The translations under genes and the position numbers were made by a program. This document shows positions 39,382 through 47,919 of a stretch of 64,000 nt of DNA, in pieces. How positions within the stretch are numbered: the first letter of the stretch is position 1; each line of letters opens with the position of its first letter. The notes under the pieces are model-generated. The model made no database searches and had not been told where the DNA came from. It saw only the letters and a program-made list of their open reading frames with translations. The DNA comes from Rheinheimera sp. 4Y26 (GTDB lineage: Bacteria; Pseudomonadota; Gammaproteobacteria; Enterobacterales; Alteromonadaceae): contig NZ_JAOBWS010000001.1 of NCBI RefSeq assembly GCF_025245835.1, positions 744,001-808,000 on the forward strand. Direction: 5' to 3'.

Positions 39382-40080
39382 ATGTCTGCACAAATTCTGC
39401 CGGTGTCCCCGCTGCATGACGGCGCGGCGCTGCCTGTGATCGAACTGGCGCAAACTGACCGCTTGCGCGCCCTGCATGCCCAGATGCGGGATAAAAGAGC
39501 CTGCCAGTCTACTTTTACCTTTTACGCTGATCAGGTGATCCGCTTGCTGCTGGAGCAAGCTTATGCCCTGTTACCCTTTACCGATTATCAGGTCACGACA
39601 CCTTTGGGTGTGCCCTATCAGGGCAAACGCCTGGCGACCGGGCTTTGTGCTGTGTCTGTGATGCGGGCCGGTGAGAGTATGGAATTTGAATTGCAACGTA
39701 TTAACCGCGACATTCCGATTGGCAAAATTCTGGTGCAGCGCCATCAACAAAGCAAACAACCTCATTTGTATTACAGCAAACTGCCGGGAAATATTGCCGA
39801 CGGTTATGTGATGTTGTTTGAACCTATGCTGGCGACCGGTGGTTCGGCCTTGTGTGCGCTGGAGGTGTTGCTGGCCGAAGGCGTGAGAGCGGACCGTATT
39901 TTATTACTGAATTTATTGTCATCTCCTGCCGGCCTTGCCCGCCTTGCGCAGCAACAACCCCGGGTGCAGATCATCACCAGCAGCATCGAGCAGGGCCTGA
40001 CCGGGCAAGCCTATATGTTGCCGGGCATAGGGGACTTTGGCGATCGGTATTTTGGCACCTGGCAGGCGGAGGCGGTATGA
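39382..40080 (+). CDS. Uracil phosphoribosyltransferase, FUR1-like
   Basis: This enzyme would make UMP from uracil and PRPP. The 232-residue protein has RAGESME, IGKILVQRHQQS, YYSKLP, the PRPP loop EPMLATGGSA and a C-terminal PGIGDFGDRYFGT uracil-binding segment. From memory these read more like the eukaryotic FUR1 branch (RAGESME, DPMLATGGSA, PGLGDFGDRY) than like E. coli Upp. The first PRPP-loop Asp is Glu here. AAGGAG lies seven bases before the ATG. In the minimycin pathway a UPRT (MinD) gives self-resistance by raising UMP, a likely role here. Confidence 0.8.
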   Translation: MSAQILPVSPLHDGAALPVIELAQTDRLRALHAQMRDKRACQSTFTFYADQVIRLLLEQAYALLPFTDYQVTTPLGVPYQGKRLATGLCAVSVMRAGESMEFELQRINRDIPIGKILVQRHQQSKQPHLYYSKLPGNIADGYVMLFEPMLATGGSALCALEVLLAEGVRADRILLLNLLSSPAGLARLAQQQPRVQIITSSIEQGLTGQAYMLPGIGDFGDRYFGTWQAEAV

Positions 40081-40991
40081 GCAGCAGGTCTTATACGCTG
40101 GCGCTGCTCTGTGGTGTGCTTGCTGCCATCATTTGGGGTAGCACCTATGTGGTGACCACAGAATTGCTGCCGCCAGACCGACCTTTGCTGGCCTCGCTTG
40201 CCCGCGCGCTGCCGGCCGGGCTGCTGTTATTGTTGTGGCAACGTCAGCTGCCACAAGGCCATTGGTGGTGGCGTTCAGCCTTGCTGGGCAGTCTGAATAT
40301 AGGTGTGTTTTTTTATTGCCTTTTTGTCGCAGCTTATCATTTGCCGGGTGGAGTGGCGGCGCTGGTGATGTCTTGCCAGCCGGTGCTGGTGATGTTGTTC
40401 AGTGTGTTTTTATTGCATGAAAAACTCAGGTTGCGGCCTGTGCTTGCCGCCGGCATTGCCAGTGGTGGGGTGGCGCTGCTGGTGTCGGTGCAGGGGGCGG
40501 CGTTGTCGGTCACTGGTGTGGTGGCCGGTGTTCTTGGCGCGGCTTCAATGGCACTTGGCATAGTGCTTAGCAAAAAATGGCCCAAGCCGGCCGATATCAG
40601 CCTGGTGACTTTTACCGGCTGGCAACTGCTGGCCGGTGGTTTGTTGTTGTTGCCGCTGGCTTTGTATCAGGAAGGTTTACCCGATCGCATCAGCCTGCAA
40701 AATCTGGCCGGTTACAGTTATCTCTGTCTGATTGGTGCTGTGCTGGCGTATTTGTTGTGGTTCCGCGCTTTACAACGTTTACCGGCAGTAACCTTGTCTT
40801 TTTTAACCTTTACCAGCCCGGTTTCAGCATTGGTTTTTGGTTACCTTGTTTTAAATCAACAGCTTACTTTACAGCAATCGCTGGGGGCTGTGGCCATTTT
40901 GCTGGCGATAGTGCTGGCACAACGTCCGCCGGCGCCTGTGGTGCCCGCTGCTGACACTTCGTTGACTCCGTTACCTAAAGGAAAATTCTGA
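40077..40991 (+). CDS. pecM: PecM-like EamA/DMT exporter
   Basis: This is a ten-helix inner-membrane transporter of the drug/metabolite superfamily, 304 residues. The opening IIWGSTYVVTTELLPPDRPLLASLARALPAG is the PecM hallmark; in Dickeya PecM is linked with export of indigoidine and is paired with the MarR-family regulator PecS. Two EamA halves are visible, the second ending LSFLTFTSPVSALVFGYLVLNQQLT. Start ATGA overlaps the upstream stop, and the Old Yellow Enzyme start overlaps its stop by one base. Confidence 0.85.
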   Translation: MSSRSYTLALLCGVLAAIIWGSTYVVTTELLPPDRPLLASLARALPAGLLLLLWQRQLPQGHWWWRSALLGSLNIGVFFYCLFVAAYHLPGGVAALVMSCQPVLVMLFSVFLLHEKLRLRPVLAAGIASGGVALLVSVQGAALSVTGVVAGVLGAASMALGIVLSKKWPKPADISLVTFTGWQLLAGGLLLLPLALYQEGLPDRISLQNLAGYSYLCLIGAVLAYLLWFRALQRLPAVTLSFLTFTSPVSALVFGYLVLNQQLTLQQSLGAVAILLAIVLAQRPPAPVVPAADTSLTPLPKGKF

Positions 40992-42094
40992 TGGCATCTT
41001 TATATAGTCCACTGACGACAGGCGCTCTGGCGCTGCAAAACCGTTTTGTGATGGCTCCGATGAGCCGCAACCGCGCCACGGCCGATGGCCTCGCCACAGC
41101 GTTGATGGCGCAATATTATGCCCAGCGTGCCAGTGCCGGCCTTATCATCAGTGAAGGCATGCAGCCCAGTGTCACAGGCCAGGGTTTTGCCCAATCACCG
41201 GGTTTACACAACCAGCAACAGGCCGACAGCTGGCGGCCGGTCACTGCGGCTGTACACCGGCAGGGCGGCCGTATTGTGGCGCAGCTGATGCACGCCGGTC
41301 GCATCGGACATCCGTCTTTATATGCCAGTGCCCATCAGTCACTGGCACCTTCGGCTATTGCCGCCAGCGGTTTTGCTTATACCGCCGCTGGCCCACAGCC
41401 TTATCCGGTGCCACGCGCTATGACAGGTGCGGATATCCGGCAATGTATTGATGATTTTGCCACTGCCGCCCGTTTTGCCATAGAAGCAGGTTTTGACGGT
41501 GTGGAAATTCATGCCGGCAATGGATTTTTGCTGCATCAGTTTATGACACAACACTGTAACCAACGGACCGATCTGTATGGTGGCTCAGTGCAAAACCGGC
41601 TGCGGCTGACACTGGAGGTGGTGGCTGCAGTGGCAGATGCCATAGGGGCCCATCGCACCGGCGTGCGGTTGTCACCACAAAATCCATACAATGATATGCA
41701 GGAAGCAGATGCCATGATGTTGTATCCGGCCTTATGCCGTCAGCTGCCTGCGGATTTGGCTTATCTGCATCTGATGGAAGCAGCGAACCGCGATATGACC
41801 TTGCAGCTACGGCAGTTGTGGCAGGGTTGTCTGATCCTGAACCCGCATCAGAGTGCAGAGTCTGGTCCTGTGACCCCACAAATTGCTGCTGAAGTGCTGC
41901 AGCAGGATGTGGCAGACGCTGTTGCTTTTGGGGCTTTATTTCTGGCCAATCCGGATCTGGTGGCCAGAAGCCGGCGCGGCGGGCCTTATAACCAGCCGGA
42001 TGCCAACTTTTTTTATGGTGGGGATGCCACGGGTTATACCGACTATCCGACTTTGCAGTTAACACCACAGCCCGAGCCGGAAAGTTTGAGCTGA
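40991..42094 (+). CDS. Old Yellow Enzyme family alkene reductase
   Basis: This is an FMN-dependent NAD(P)H oxidoreductase of the NemA/OYE class, 367 residues. The barrel opens LYSPLTTGALALQNRFVMAPMSRNRA. The substrate-binding pair is present as EIHAGNGFLLHQF (His and Asn), followed by DLYGGSVQNRLRL and the late FGALFLANPDLVAR phosphate-binding stretch. It is the last gene of the trpF-like operon, translationally coupled to the exporter. It might reduce or oxidise the pathway's pyridine-type product or detoxify it; that is inference. Confidence 0.9.
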   Translation: MASLYSPLTTGALALQNRFVMAPMSRNRATADGLATALMAQYYAQRASAGLIISEGMQPSVTGQGFAQSPGLHNQQQADSWRPVTAAVHRQGGRIVAQLMHAGRIGHPSLYASAHQSLAPSAIAASGFAYTAAGPQPYPVPRAMTGADIRQCIDDFATAARFAIEAGFDGVEIHAGNGFLLHQFMTQHCNQRTDLYGGSVQNRLRLTLEVVAAVADAIGAHRTGVRLSPQNPYNDMQEADAMMLYPALCRQLPADLAYLHLMEAANRDMTLQLRQLWQGCLILNPHQSAESGPVTPQIAAEVLQQDVADAVAFGALFLANPDLVARSRRGGPYNQPDANFFYGGDATGYTDYPTLQLTPQPEPESLS

Positions 42095-42153
42095 CAGCCA
42101 GCCACTCTGGCAGGTTTTGGTAAGGACAACAGGCAAAGGGAAGCGCCTGTTGG

Positions 42154-42645
42154 CTACATGCCGTGTGACTGCAGCAGTTTTTTCAGCAGCTGCGCCAGTT
42201 GTTCCCGCTCAGCCTGACTCAGTGCCGCCAGCAGCTGGTCGCCTTTTGCCAAATGTCTGACCAGCGCTTTATCTATAATCTCCAGCCCTTTTGTTGTCAG
42301 AGACACCAGCACACCCCGGCGGTCATGAGGGTCCGGGCTTCGCATGACCAGTTGTTTTTCTTCAAGTTTGTCAATTCTATTGGTCATAGAACCCGAAGTC
42401 AGCATCAGGGTTTGCAACAGTTGATTGGGCGTGAGGGTATAAGGTTTGCCCGAGCGGCGCAGGGTGGCAATCACATCAAACTCGCCGCCATTGAGGCCAA
42501 ATTCACTAAAAACTGTACTCAGTTCGCGGTCAAATAATGCACAGCTTCGCACCAACCGGCCCATCACGGCCATAGGCGCCGGGTTTAGATCAGGACGCTC
42601 CTGTTGCCATTGCTGGATCACTGCATCCACTAAATCATCTTTCAT
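42154..42645 (-). CDS. pecS: MarR-family regulator, PecS-like
   Basis: This is a 163-residue dimeric winged-helix repressor. The N-terminal extension AVIQQWQQERPDLNPAPMAVMGRL and the EFDVIATLRRSGKPYTLTP segment recall PecS. Trp13, Asp57 and Arg64 fall where urate-responsive MarR proteins (HucR/PecS) keep ligand-linked Trp, Asp and Arg. The recognition helix region is TSGSMTNRIDKLEEKQLV, with a DPHDRRG wing. It sits between the trpF-like operon and the divergent synthetase, and a degenerate copy of the locus operator overlaps its own start. Confidence 0.85.
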   Translation of the reverse strand: MKDDLVDAVIQQWQQERPDLNPAPMAVMGRLVRSCALFDRELSTVFSEFGLNGGEFDVIATLRRSGKPYTLTPNQLLQTLMLTSGSMTNRIDKLEEKQLVMRSPDPHDRRGVLVSLTTKGLEIIDKALVRHLAKGDQLLAALSQAEREQLAQLLKKLLQSHGM

Positions 42646-42953
42646 TTTTATCTTCTCATGAAGTTTCTTTATAAAGAGGGATATTAGCTTGTGATTGATC
42701 GCTGAGCAATAGCGAACAACGGCGCATTAAAACTTAACAAAGACATTATAAATCAATGATAAACGCCGTGATTCTGTTTGATTATCCTCAGCTTTATGAC
42801 AATGTCATTAAATTATTAATCTTCATATAAAGATACTTGTTGTGAAGATTTTTGCTGTTATCTTGACATGGCAGTTTTTAACAGCGGCGCTTTAGCAGTC
42901 GCCGGTAAGTTTTTAGCAAACGACTTTTATTCAATGACAAGGAGGCAAACAGA
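42646..42953. promoter_or_regulatory. 308-bp divergent control region of marR/pecS and the synthetase
   Basis: There is no gene here. It contains a degenerate operator TATCTT-N6-AAGTTT at 42649-42666 touching the marR ribosome site, a perfect 12-bp palindrome TCTTTATAAAGA at 42666-42677, an inverted repeat ATGACA-A-TGTCAT at 42796-42808, a near-perfect operator AATCTT-N6-AAGATA at 42818-42835, and a TATCTTGACAT element at 42859-42869 that also occurs at 38552. The synthetase ribosome site AAGGAGG ends eight bases before its ATG. Confidence 0.65.
42818..42835 (+). promoter_or_regulatory. Operator of the synthetase gene
   Basis: AATCTT-CATATA-AAGATA differs from the perfect inverted hexamer at one base. 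TATAAA inside it (42826-42831) could be a -10 element, which would let a bound MarR protein block RNA polymerase. Confidence 0.65.
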
Positions 42954-45900
42954 ATGGAAAGAGTACAGTCAGAGGCCACTATTACAGTGTGCCCTATTCA
43001 GGCAGAGTTGCAGAGACAATCTGCACAGGGTTGCAGCGATTTGGCCACATTATTGTTATGGCAATGCCAGCGCCAGCCGGATGCAGTGGCGGTGCGCACA
43101 CAGCAGGAGGAACTGAGTTTTGCCAGCCTGGTGCAGCAGGCGGGTGACATTGCCCAGGTATTGGTCAACCAGACACAACCACAGGACCAATGTATTGGTT
43201 TATTTATGGAGCCTGGTACTGACTTGATCCGTGGCGTGTGGGGCATTCTGTTTGCCGGAGGCTGTTATCTGCCATTGTCGCCTGAATATCCGGCTGAGCG
43301 TATTCAATACATGTTGCAGGATGCCGGTGTGTCCGTGGTGTTAACCCAGCGGCATTTGCGCTCACAACTGCAGCAGTTGGCACCTGACACTCTGACTATT
43401 TTGACAGTGGAAGATTTACCTGCCGGTATATCGCCATTTAAGCCCCGGCTGGATGAGCGGCAGCTGGCCTATATGATTTACACCTCGGGCAGTACCGGCA
43501 AACCCAAAGGGGTGATGATTGAACACCGCAGTATTACTGCGCAGCTGCAGTGGCTGGCAACGGAATACGGTTTTGACCACAACACGGCCATTTTGCAAAA
43601 AACACCTTTTAGTTTTGATGCGGCGCAGTGGGAAATTCTGGCGTCGGCTATGGGCGCGACTGTGGTGGTGGGGGCTGCGGGCATTTACCGCGACCCACCG
43701 GCTTTATTAGATACAGTGGCCGAGCTTGGGGTCACGGTATTACAAGGCGTGCCGACCTTATTACAAGCATTATTGGAAGTGCCGGGTTGCAGTATCGCCA
43801 GTGGTTTAAAGTTTATTTTCAGTGGTGGTGAGTTATTAACCCGGCAACTGGCGACAGATCTGCTGAACACTTTTAACAAGTGCCGGCTGGTGAATTTGTA
43901 TGGCCCAACCGAGTGCACTATTAATTCTTCTGCTTTTGAAGTGACGGCCAATCAGCTGGCGCAAATCCCGCTGGCGGTGCCTATTGGTTACCCGGTGGCA
44001 AACAGCCGTTATTATGTGCTGGATGCGGCTTTACAACAGGTGGCGCCTGGTGAAACCGGCGAACTTTATATCAGTGGTATCCAGCTGGCACGCGGTTATT
44101 ATCAGCGGCCAGATCTCACTGAAGAACGTTTTATCCCAAATCCGCACAGCAGTGAGCCTTTGCATCAAAGTCTGTACCGCACCGGCGATCTGGCGCGGAT
44201 GGACGCAGATGGCAATACCCATTTTGTCGGCCGGGTGGATAATCAGGTGAAGCTGCGTGGTTATAGAGTGGAGCTGGATGAAATACGGTTGCAGATTGAA
44301 AAACACCGCTGGATCAAAAATGCCGCTGTGCTGGTGCAACCCGACAGCAGAACCGGCAGTGATCAGCTGATTGCCTGTATTGAATTGGACAAACAACAAG
44401 CCAGCCTGATGGATCAGGGCCGCCAGGGCGCGCACCATCAGTCAAAACAAAATAAATTACAGGTTAAAGCCCAGTTGTCTGATGCCGGACTACGCCAGGA
44501 GCATGAACTGTTGGGATACAGCCAGCTACCGCTGCCGGGCGCTGAAGCTTCGGCCGGACAAAAAGCGCTGGTATTTGCCCGTAAAACCTACCGCTTTTTT
44601 CAGGGGGGGGCTGTGAGTCAGCAAGAATTGACTGCGCTGTTACAAAGTACAGCACCAGTGCCTGCCGCAGTCAGATCGTTGCCGAGCCTGAGTTTTGCCG
44701 ACTTTGGTTATCTGCTGCGTTATTTTGGCCAGTATCACAGCAGCGAGCGGCTGTTACCTAAATATGGCTTTGCCTCACCCGGTGCTTTATACGCGACGCA
44801 GCTTTATCTGGAAATTGACGGGCTGTTTGGCCTGGACAGTGGTTTTTATTATTACCAGCCAAAGCAGCACAGCCTGTATTTAGTGGCCGGCAAAACTGCA
44901 GCGGCAAAACCTGGCCTGAAGCTGCATTTTATTGGCCGGGTGAGCGCTATTGAACCTGTGTATCAGAACAATATTGCCGAAGTGCTGGAGATGGAAGCCG
45001 GCCATATGCTGGGGCTGTTTGATCAGGTGTTGCCTGAATTTGGTCTTGGCATCACAGAACACAGTTTTGCGCCAGAGCTCAAGCCGCTGTTGGCGGTGGA
45101 TGTGCAGGATTTGTATCTGGGGTCTTTTGCCGTCGACAGTTGGCAGGCACCGGATTGCCCTGTGACACAGATTTTGCAGGTGCAGCCAGGTGCAGTGACG
45201 GGGTTGGCTGAGGGCCAGTACTTGTGGCAGGACGCTACTTTACAGTTTCTTGACCAGCAACGTATTGAAGAATCAGACGTTATTGCCATTAATCAGCAGG
45301 TGTATCAGCGTGCCAGTTTTGGTATTGGCCTGCTCAGCCAGAGTCAGGACCACTGGTATCAGTACATTGCACTGGGCCGGCGTTTACAGCAACTGCAACA
45401 AAATGGTTTGCAGCTGGGCCTGATGTCGTCGGGCTACAGTTCAAAATCCGGCCATCCGCTTCATGCAGCGCTTCGGATGGATGCACTTTGTGACGCCCGG
45501 CAGATGCCAAAAGCGGCATTTTATTTTGCCATTGGTGGCAAAGTCAGCCCGCAGCAGCAAGCCTGCACCGGCATGCAGGAAGACAGTATCCATATGCGCG
45601 GACCGGCCGAAATTTTGCGGGATGAACTGCAAAACAGCCTGCCGGCTTATATGGTTCCGAACAATATTGTGGTGTTTGACCGCTTCCCGCACACTGCCAA
45701 CGGCAAAATTGACATGCAGGCGCTGCGTCAGTCTCCCCAGGTGCAAAGCAGCAACAATGCAGCTCCTATGCTGGCACCCCGTAACGACACTGAAACCATA
45801 TTGCTGAGCCTGTGGCAACAAAGTCTGCGGCTGGCGCAGGTGTCGGTACTGGATGACTTTTTTGCCTGTGGTGGCAATTCGTTAAAAGCGGTGGCGCTGA

Positions 45901-46838
45901 TGCATCAGATCAATCAGCAGTTCGGTTTGCAATTACCGATGCAGGCCATTTTTACCGCGCCCACTATCGCGGCTTTGGCGGAATTAGTGCAACAAGCCGC
46001 CACAGAGGACAAAGCGCAGAGCCGGTTATTGCTGCTGCATCAGGCGCACAGCGAAAAGAATATTTTCTGCTGGCCCGGCCTGGGTGGTTATCCGATGAAT
46101 CTGCGGTTGTTGGCCGAAGCCACGGCCGGCGGGCAGAATTTTTATGGTGTGAAAGCCGAAGGTCTGGAGCCAGGTGAACAGATCCAGCCCGATATCAGCG
46201 CTATGGCGCAGGCGGATATTGCTTTGCTGAAACAGGTGCAGCCAGAAGGGCCTTACCGCATCTGGGGTTATTCTTTTGGCGCCAGGGTGGCCTTTGAAGT
46301 GGCTTATCAGCTGGAACAGCAGGGTGATGTGGTGAAACAGTTATTTTTACTGGCTCCTGGTTCGCCAAAACTCCAGTGTGAAAATCAAAGCGGTCTGGCT
46401 GATTTTGCCGAACCCGCTTTTGTCACAGTGTTGTATTCGGTTTTTGCACAGAAAATCAGCGGACCTTTGTTACAACAATGTCTGCAACAAGCCCGTTGTC
46501 AGGACTCCTTTGTCGATTTTATCTGTCAGCATTACCGCACATTGCCCAGAAAGCTGGTGGACCATATTGTCAGCCTGGTGCGTCAAACCTATCAGTACCG
46601 TTATACCTTTGCCGAACTCAGTCAGCGCCGGCTGAAAGTTGCGCCAGTGCTGTTTAAAGCCAGAGGCGATGATTACGCCTTTATTGAGGCGGTCGGCCGC
46701 GAGCTGGGCTTAGTAGAAGTGCAGCTGGAGGCTTGTCATTACAGCCTGTTGCAGGCCAGCGGCATGAAAGAGCTCAGTGGTTACATTCAGCGTTACCAGC
46801 AGCTGAGCCGGCAACTGGAAAAATTGCAGTCTGCCTGA
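42954..46838 (+). CDS. indC: Indigoidine-synthetase-type NRPS (A-Ox-T-TE)
   Basis: This 1294-residue single-module synthetase has the architecture of IndC/BpsA, which turns two L-Gln into the blue pigment indigoidine. The adenylation domain shows YMIYTSGSTGKPKG (173-186), NLYGPTE (314-320), YRTGDLAR (408-415) and GRVDNQVKLRGYRVELDEI (426-444). A nitroreductase-like oxidation domain (about 515-880) is inserted before the last A motif NGKID (916-920). The carrier serine is Ser976 (CGGNSLKA), and the thioesterase has GYSFG with Ser1107 and a late His1262. Pocket residues Asp222, Ala223 and Trp226 fit a Gln-type code by my own alignment. Confidence 0.92.
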   Translation: MERVQSEATITVCPIQAELQRQSAQGCSDLATLLLWQCQRQPDAVAVRTQQEELSFASLVQQAGDIAQVLVNQTQPQDQCIGLFMEPGTDLIRGVWGILFAGGCYLPLSPEYPAERIQYMLQDAGVSVVLTQRHLRSQLQQLAPDTLTILTVEDLPAGISPFKPRLDERQLAYMIYTSGSTGKPKGVMIEHRSITAQLQWLATEYGFDHNTAILQKTPFSFDAAQWEILASAMGATVVVGAAGIYRDPPALLDTVAELGVTVLQGVPTLLQALLEVPGCSIASGLKFIFSGGELLTRQLATDLLNTFNKCRLVNLYGPTECTINSSAFEVTANQLAQIPLAVPIGYPVANSRYYVLDAALQQVAPGETGELYISGIQLARGYYQRPDLTEERFIPNPHSSEPLHQSLYRTGDLARMDADGNTHFVGRVDNQVKLRGYRVELDEIRLQIEKHRWIKNAAVLVQPDSRTGSDQLIACIELDKQQASLMDQGRQGAHHQSKQNKLQVKAQLSDAGLRQEHELLGYSQLPLPGAEASAGQKALVFARKTYRFFQGGAVSQQELTALLQSTAPVPAAVRSLPSLSFADFGYLLRYFGQYHSSERLLPKYGFASPGALYATQLYLEIDGLFGLDSGFYYYQPKQHSLYLVAGKTAAAKPGLKLHFIGRVSAIEPVYQNNIAEVLEMEAGHMLGLFDQVLPEFGLGITEHSFAPELKPLLAVDVQDLYLGSFAVDSWQAPDCPVTQILQVQPGAVTGLAEGQYLWQDATLQFLDQQRIEESDVIAINQQVYQRASFGIGLLSQSQDHWYQYIALGRRLQQLQQNGLQLGLMSSGYSSKSGHPLHAALRMDALCDARQMPKAAFYFAIGGKVSPQQQACTGMQEDSIHMRGPAEILRDELQNSLPAYMVPNNIVVFDRFPHTANGKIDMQALRQSPQVQSSNNAAPMLAPRNDTETILLSLWQQSLRLAQVSVLDDFFACGGNSLKAVALMHQINQQFGLQLPMQAIFTAPTIAALAELVQQAATEDKAQSRLLLLHQAHSEKNIFCWPGLGGYPMNLRLLAEATAGGQNFYGVKAEGLEPGEQIQPDISAMAQADIALLKQVQPEGPYRIWGYSFGARVAFEVAYQLEQQGDVVKQLFLLAPGSPKLQCENQSGLADFAEPAFVTVLYSVFAQKISGPLLQQCLQQARCQDSFVDFICQHYRTLPRKLVDHIVSLVRQTYQYRYTFAELSQRRLKVAPVLFKARGDDYAFIEAVGRELGLVEVQLEACHYSLLQASGMKELSGYIQRYQQLSRQLEKLQSA

Positions 46839-46855
46839 GTCAGTATTGCTGCAGG

Positions 46856-46882
46856 CTCCGCGTGATAAAACGCGGGGTTTTT
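46856..46882 (+). terminator. Terminator-like hairpin between the synthetase and the psuG-like gene
   Basis: The stem CTCCGCGT / ACGCGGGG (8 bp with one G-T pair) has the loop GATAAA and is followed by TTTTTATC. It ends 54 bases before the psuG-like start, for which I see no separate operator, so the downstream gene may depend on read-through. A second hairpin GGGCCGG / CCGGCCC follows at about 46893-46911. Confidence 0.65.
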
Positions 46883-46935
46883 ATCAACCCTGGGGCCGGT
46901 CTGCCCGGCCCGTTATTTATTGTCTGGAATACATG

Positions 46936-47919
46936 ATGCAAAAATCCCTTTTTACCGGCAGGGCTACTCTGCCGCTGCCACTTTATTACAGCGCCGAAGT
47001 AAAGGCGGCACTGGCGCAACAACAAGCCGTGGTTGCGCTGGAGTCCAATGTGATTTGTCAGGGGCTGGATTACCCGCAGAATCTGCAAACGGCGCTGGCG
47101 CTGGAACAGATAGTGCGCGCCAAAGGTGCTGTGCCGGCAACACTGGCGGTATTGCATGGCGAAATCCGGGTTGGTCTGACTGAAGACGAACTGGAGTATC
47201 TGGCCACCCGGCCGCAAATCCCAAAGATCAGCAGCCGTGATTTAGCTTTTGTGCTGGCCAGTGGCAGCAGTGGTGCCACTACTGTGGCCTGTTCTTTACA
47301 AATTGCCGCCCATGCCGGCATCCGCTTTTTTGCTTCGGCCGGTTTGGGAGGGGTGCACCGTGGTGCCCAACAGAGTATGGATATTTCCGGAGATTTAATT
47401 GAACTGACCCGAAACGGGCTGGCGGTGGTTTGTGCCGGTGCTAAAAATATCCTGGATCTGGGACTGACGCTGGAATTTCTGGAAACCCATAATGTGCCTG
47501 TAGTTTCTTATCAGTTTGATGATTTTCCTGCGTTTTATTGTCGATCTTCCGGTTTAAAAGCCCCGAGACGGCTGGATGACCCATGGCAGCTGGCGGCCGC
47601 TCTTGAATGGCAAGCTGCAATAGCCCCCGGTATCAGCACGCTGATTTGTACACCCACAGCAGAAGCAGACGCTTTGGACGCCGCTTTAGTAGAGCAGGCC
47701 ATTACTGAAGCGACTGCGGCAGCGGCACAAGCGGGCATCAGCGGTAATGGCCTGACCCGTTTTATTATGAAAGCCGTTGAAAAGGCCACGGCGGGTTTGT
47801 CGGCACAGGCCAATGCGGCTGTACTGCGCCATACCACTGCAGTTGCCGCCGAACTTGCCGTAGTGCATGCCCGTTATTGCCAGCAACTGCAGCAAGATGG
47901 CAGTCAGGCTTTTGGTTGA
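46936..47919 (+). CDS. indA: Pseudouridine-5'-phosphate glycosidase-like protein (IndA type)
   Basis: This is a homologue of PsuG, which reversibly joins uracil and ribose-5-phosphate through a C-C bond; in indigoidine loci the homologue is IndA. The 327-residue protein has ALESNVICQGLDYPQN, ASAGLGGVHRGAQQSMDISGDLIEL, CAGAKNILDLGLTLEFLET (keeping the catalytic Lys of the Schiff base) and GNGLTRFIMKAVEKAT. ATG at 46936 has GGAA at spacing six; ATG at 46933 is the alternative. The partner HAD phosphatase (IndB) is absent. Confidence 0.88.
   Translation: MQKSLFTGRATLPLPLYYSAEVKAALAQQQAVVALESNVICQGLDYPQNLQTALALEQIVRAKGAVPATLAVLHGEIRVGLTEDELEYLATRPQIPKISSRDLAFVLASGSSGATTVACSLQIAAHAGIRFFASAGLGGVHRGAQQSMDISGDLIELTRNGLAVVCAGAKNILDLGLTLEFLETHNVPVVSYQFDDFPAFYCRSSGLKAPRRLDDPWQLAAALEWQAAIAPGISTLICTPTAEADALDAALVEQAITEATAAAAQAGISGNGLTRFIMKAVEKATAGLSAQANAAVLRHTTAVAAELAVVHARYCQQLQQDGSQAFG

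Noticed and set aside
39852-40076. N-terminal extension of the PecM-like exporter
   Set aside because: The extra 75 residues overlap the UPRT gene in another frame, are not hydrophobic, and the ATGA junction at 40077 gives the expected PecM start.
42863-42868. TTGACA as -35 of the synthetase promoter
   Set aside because: No acceptable -10 hexamer lies 16-18 bp downstream; the promoter is more likely at the 42818-42835 operator.
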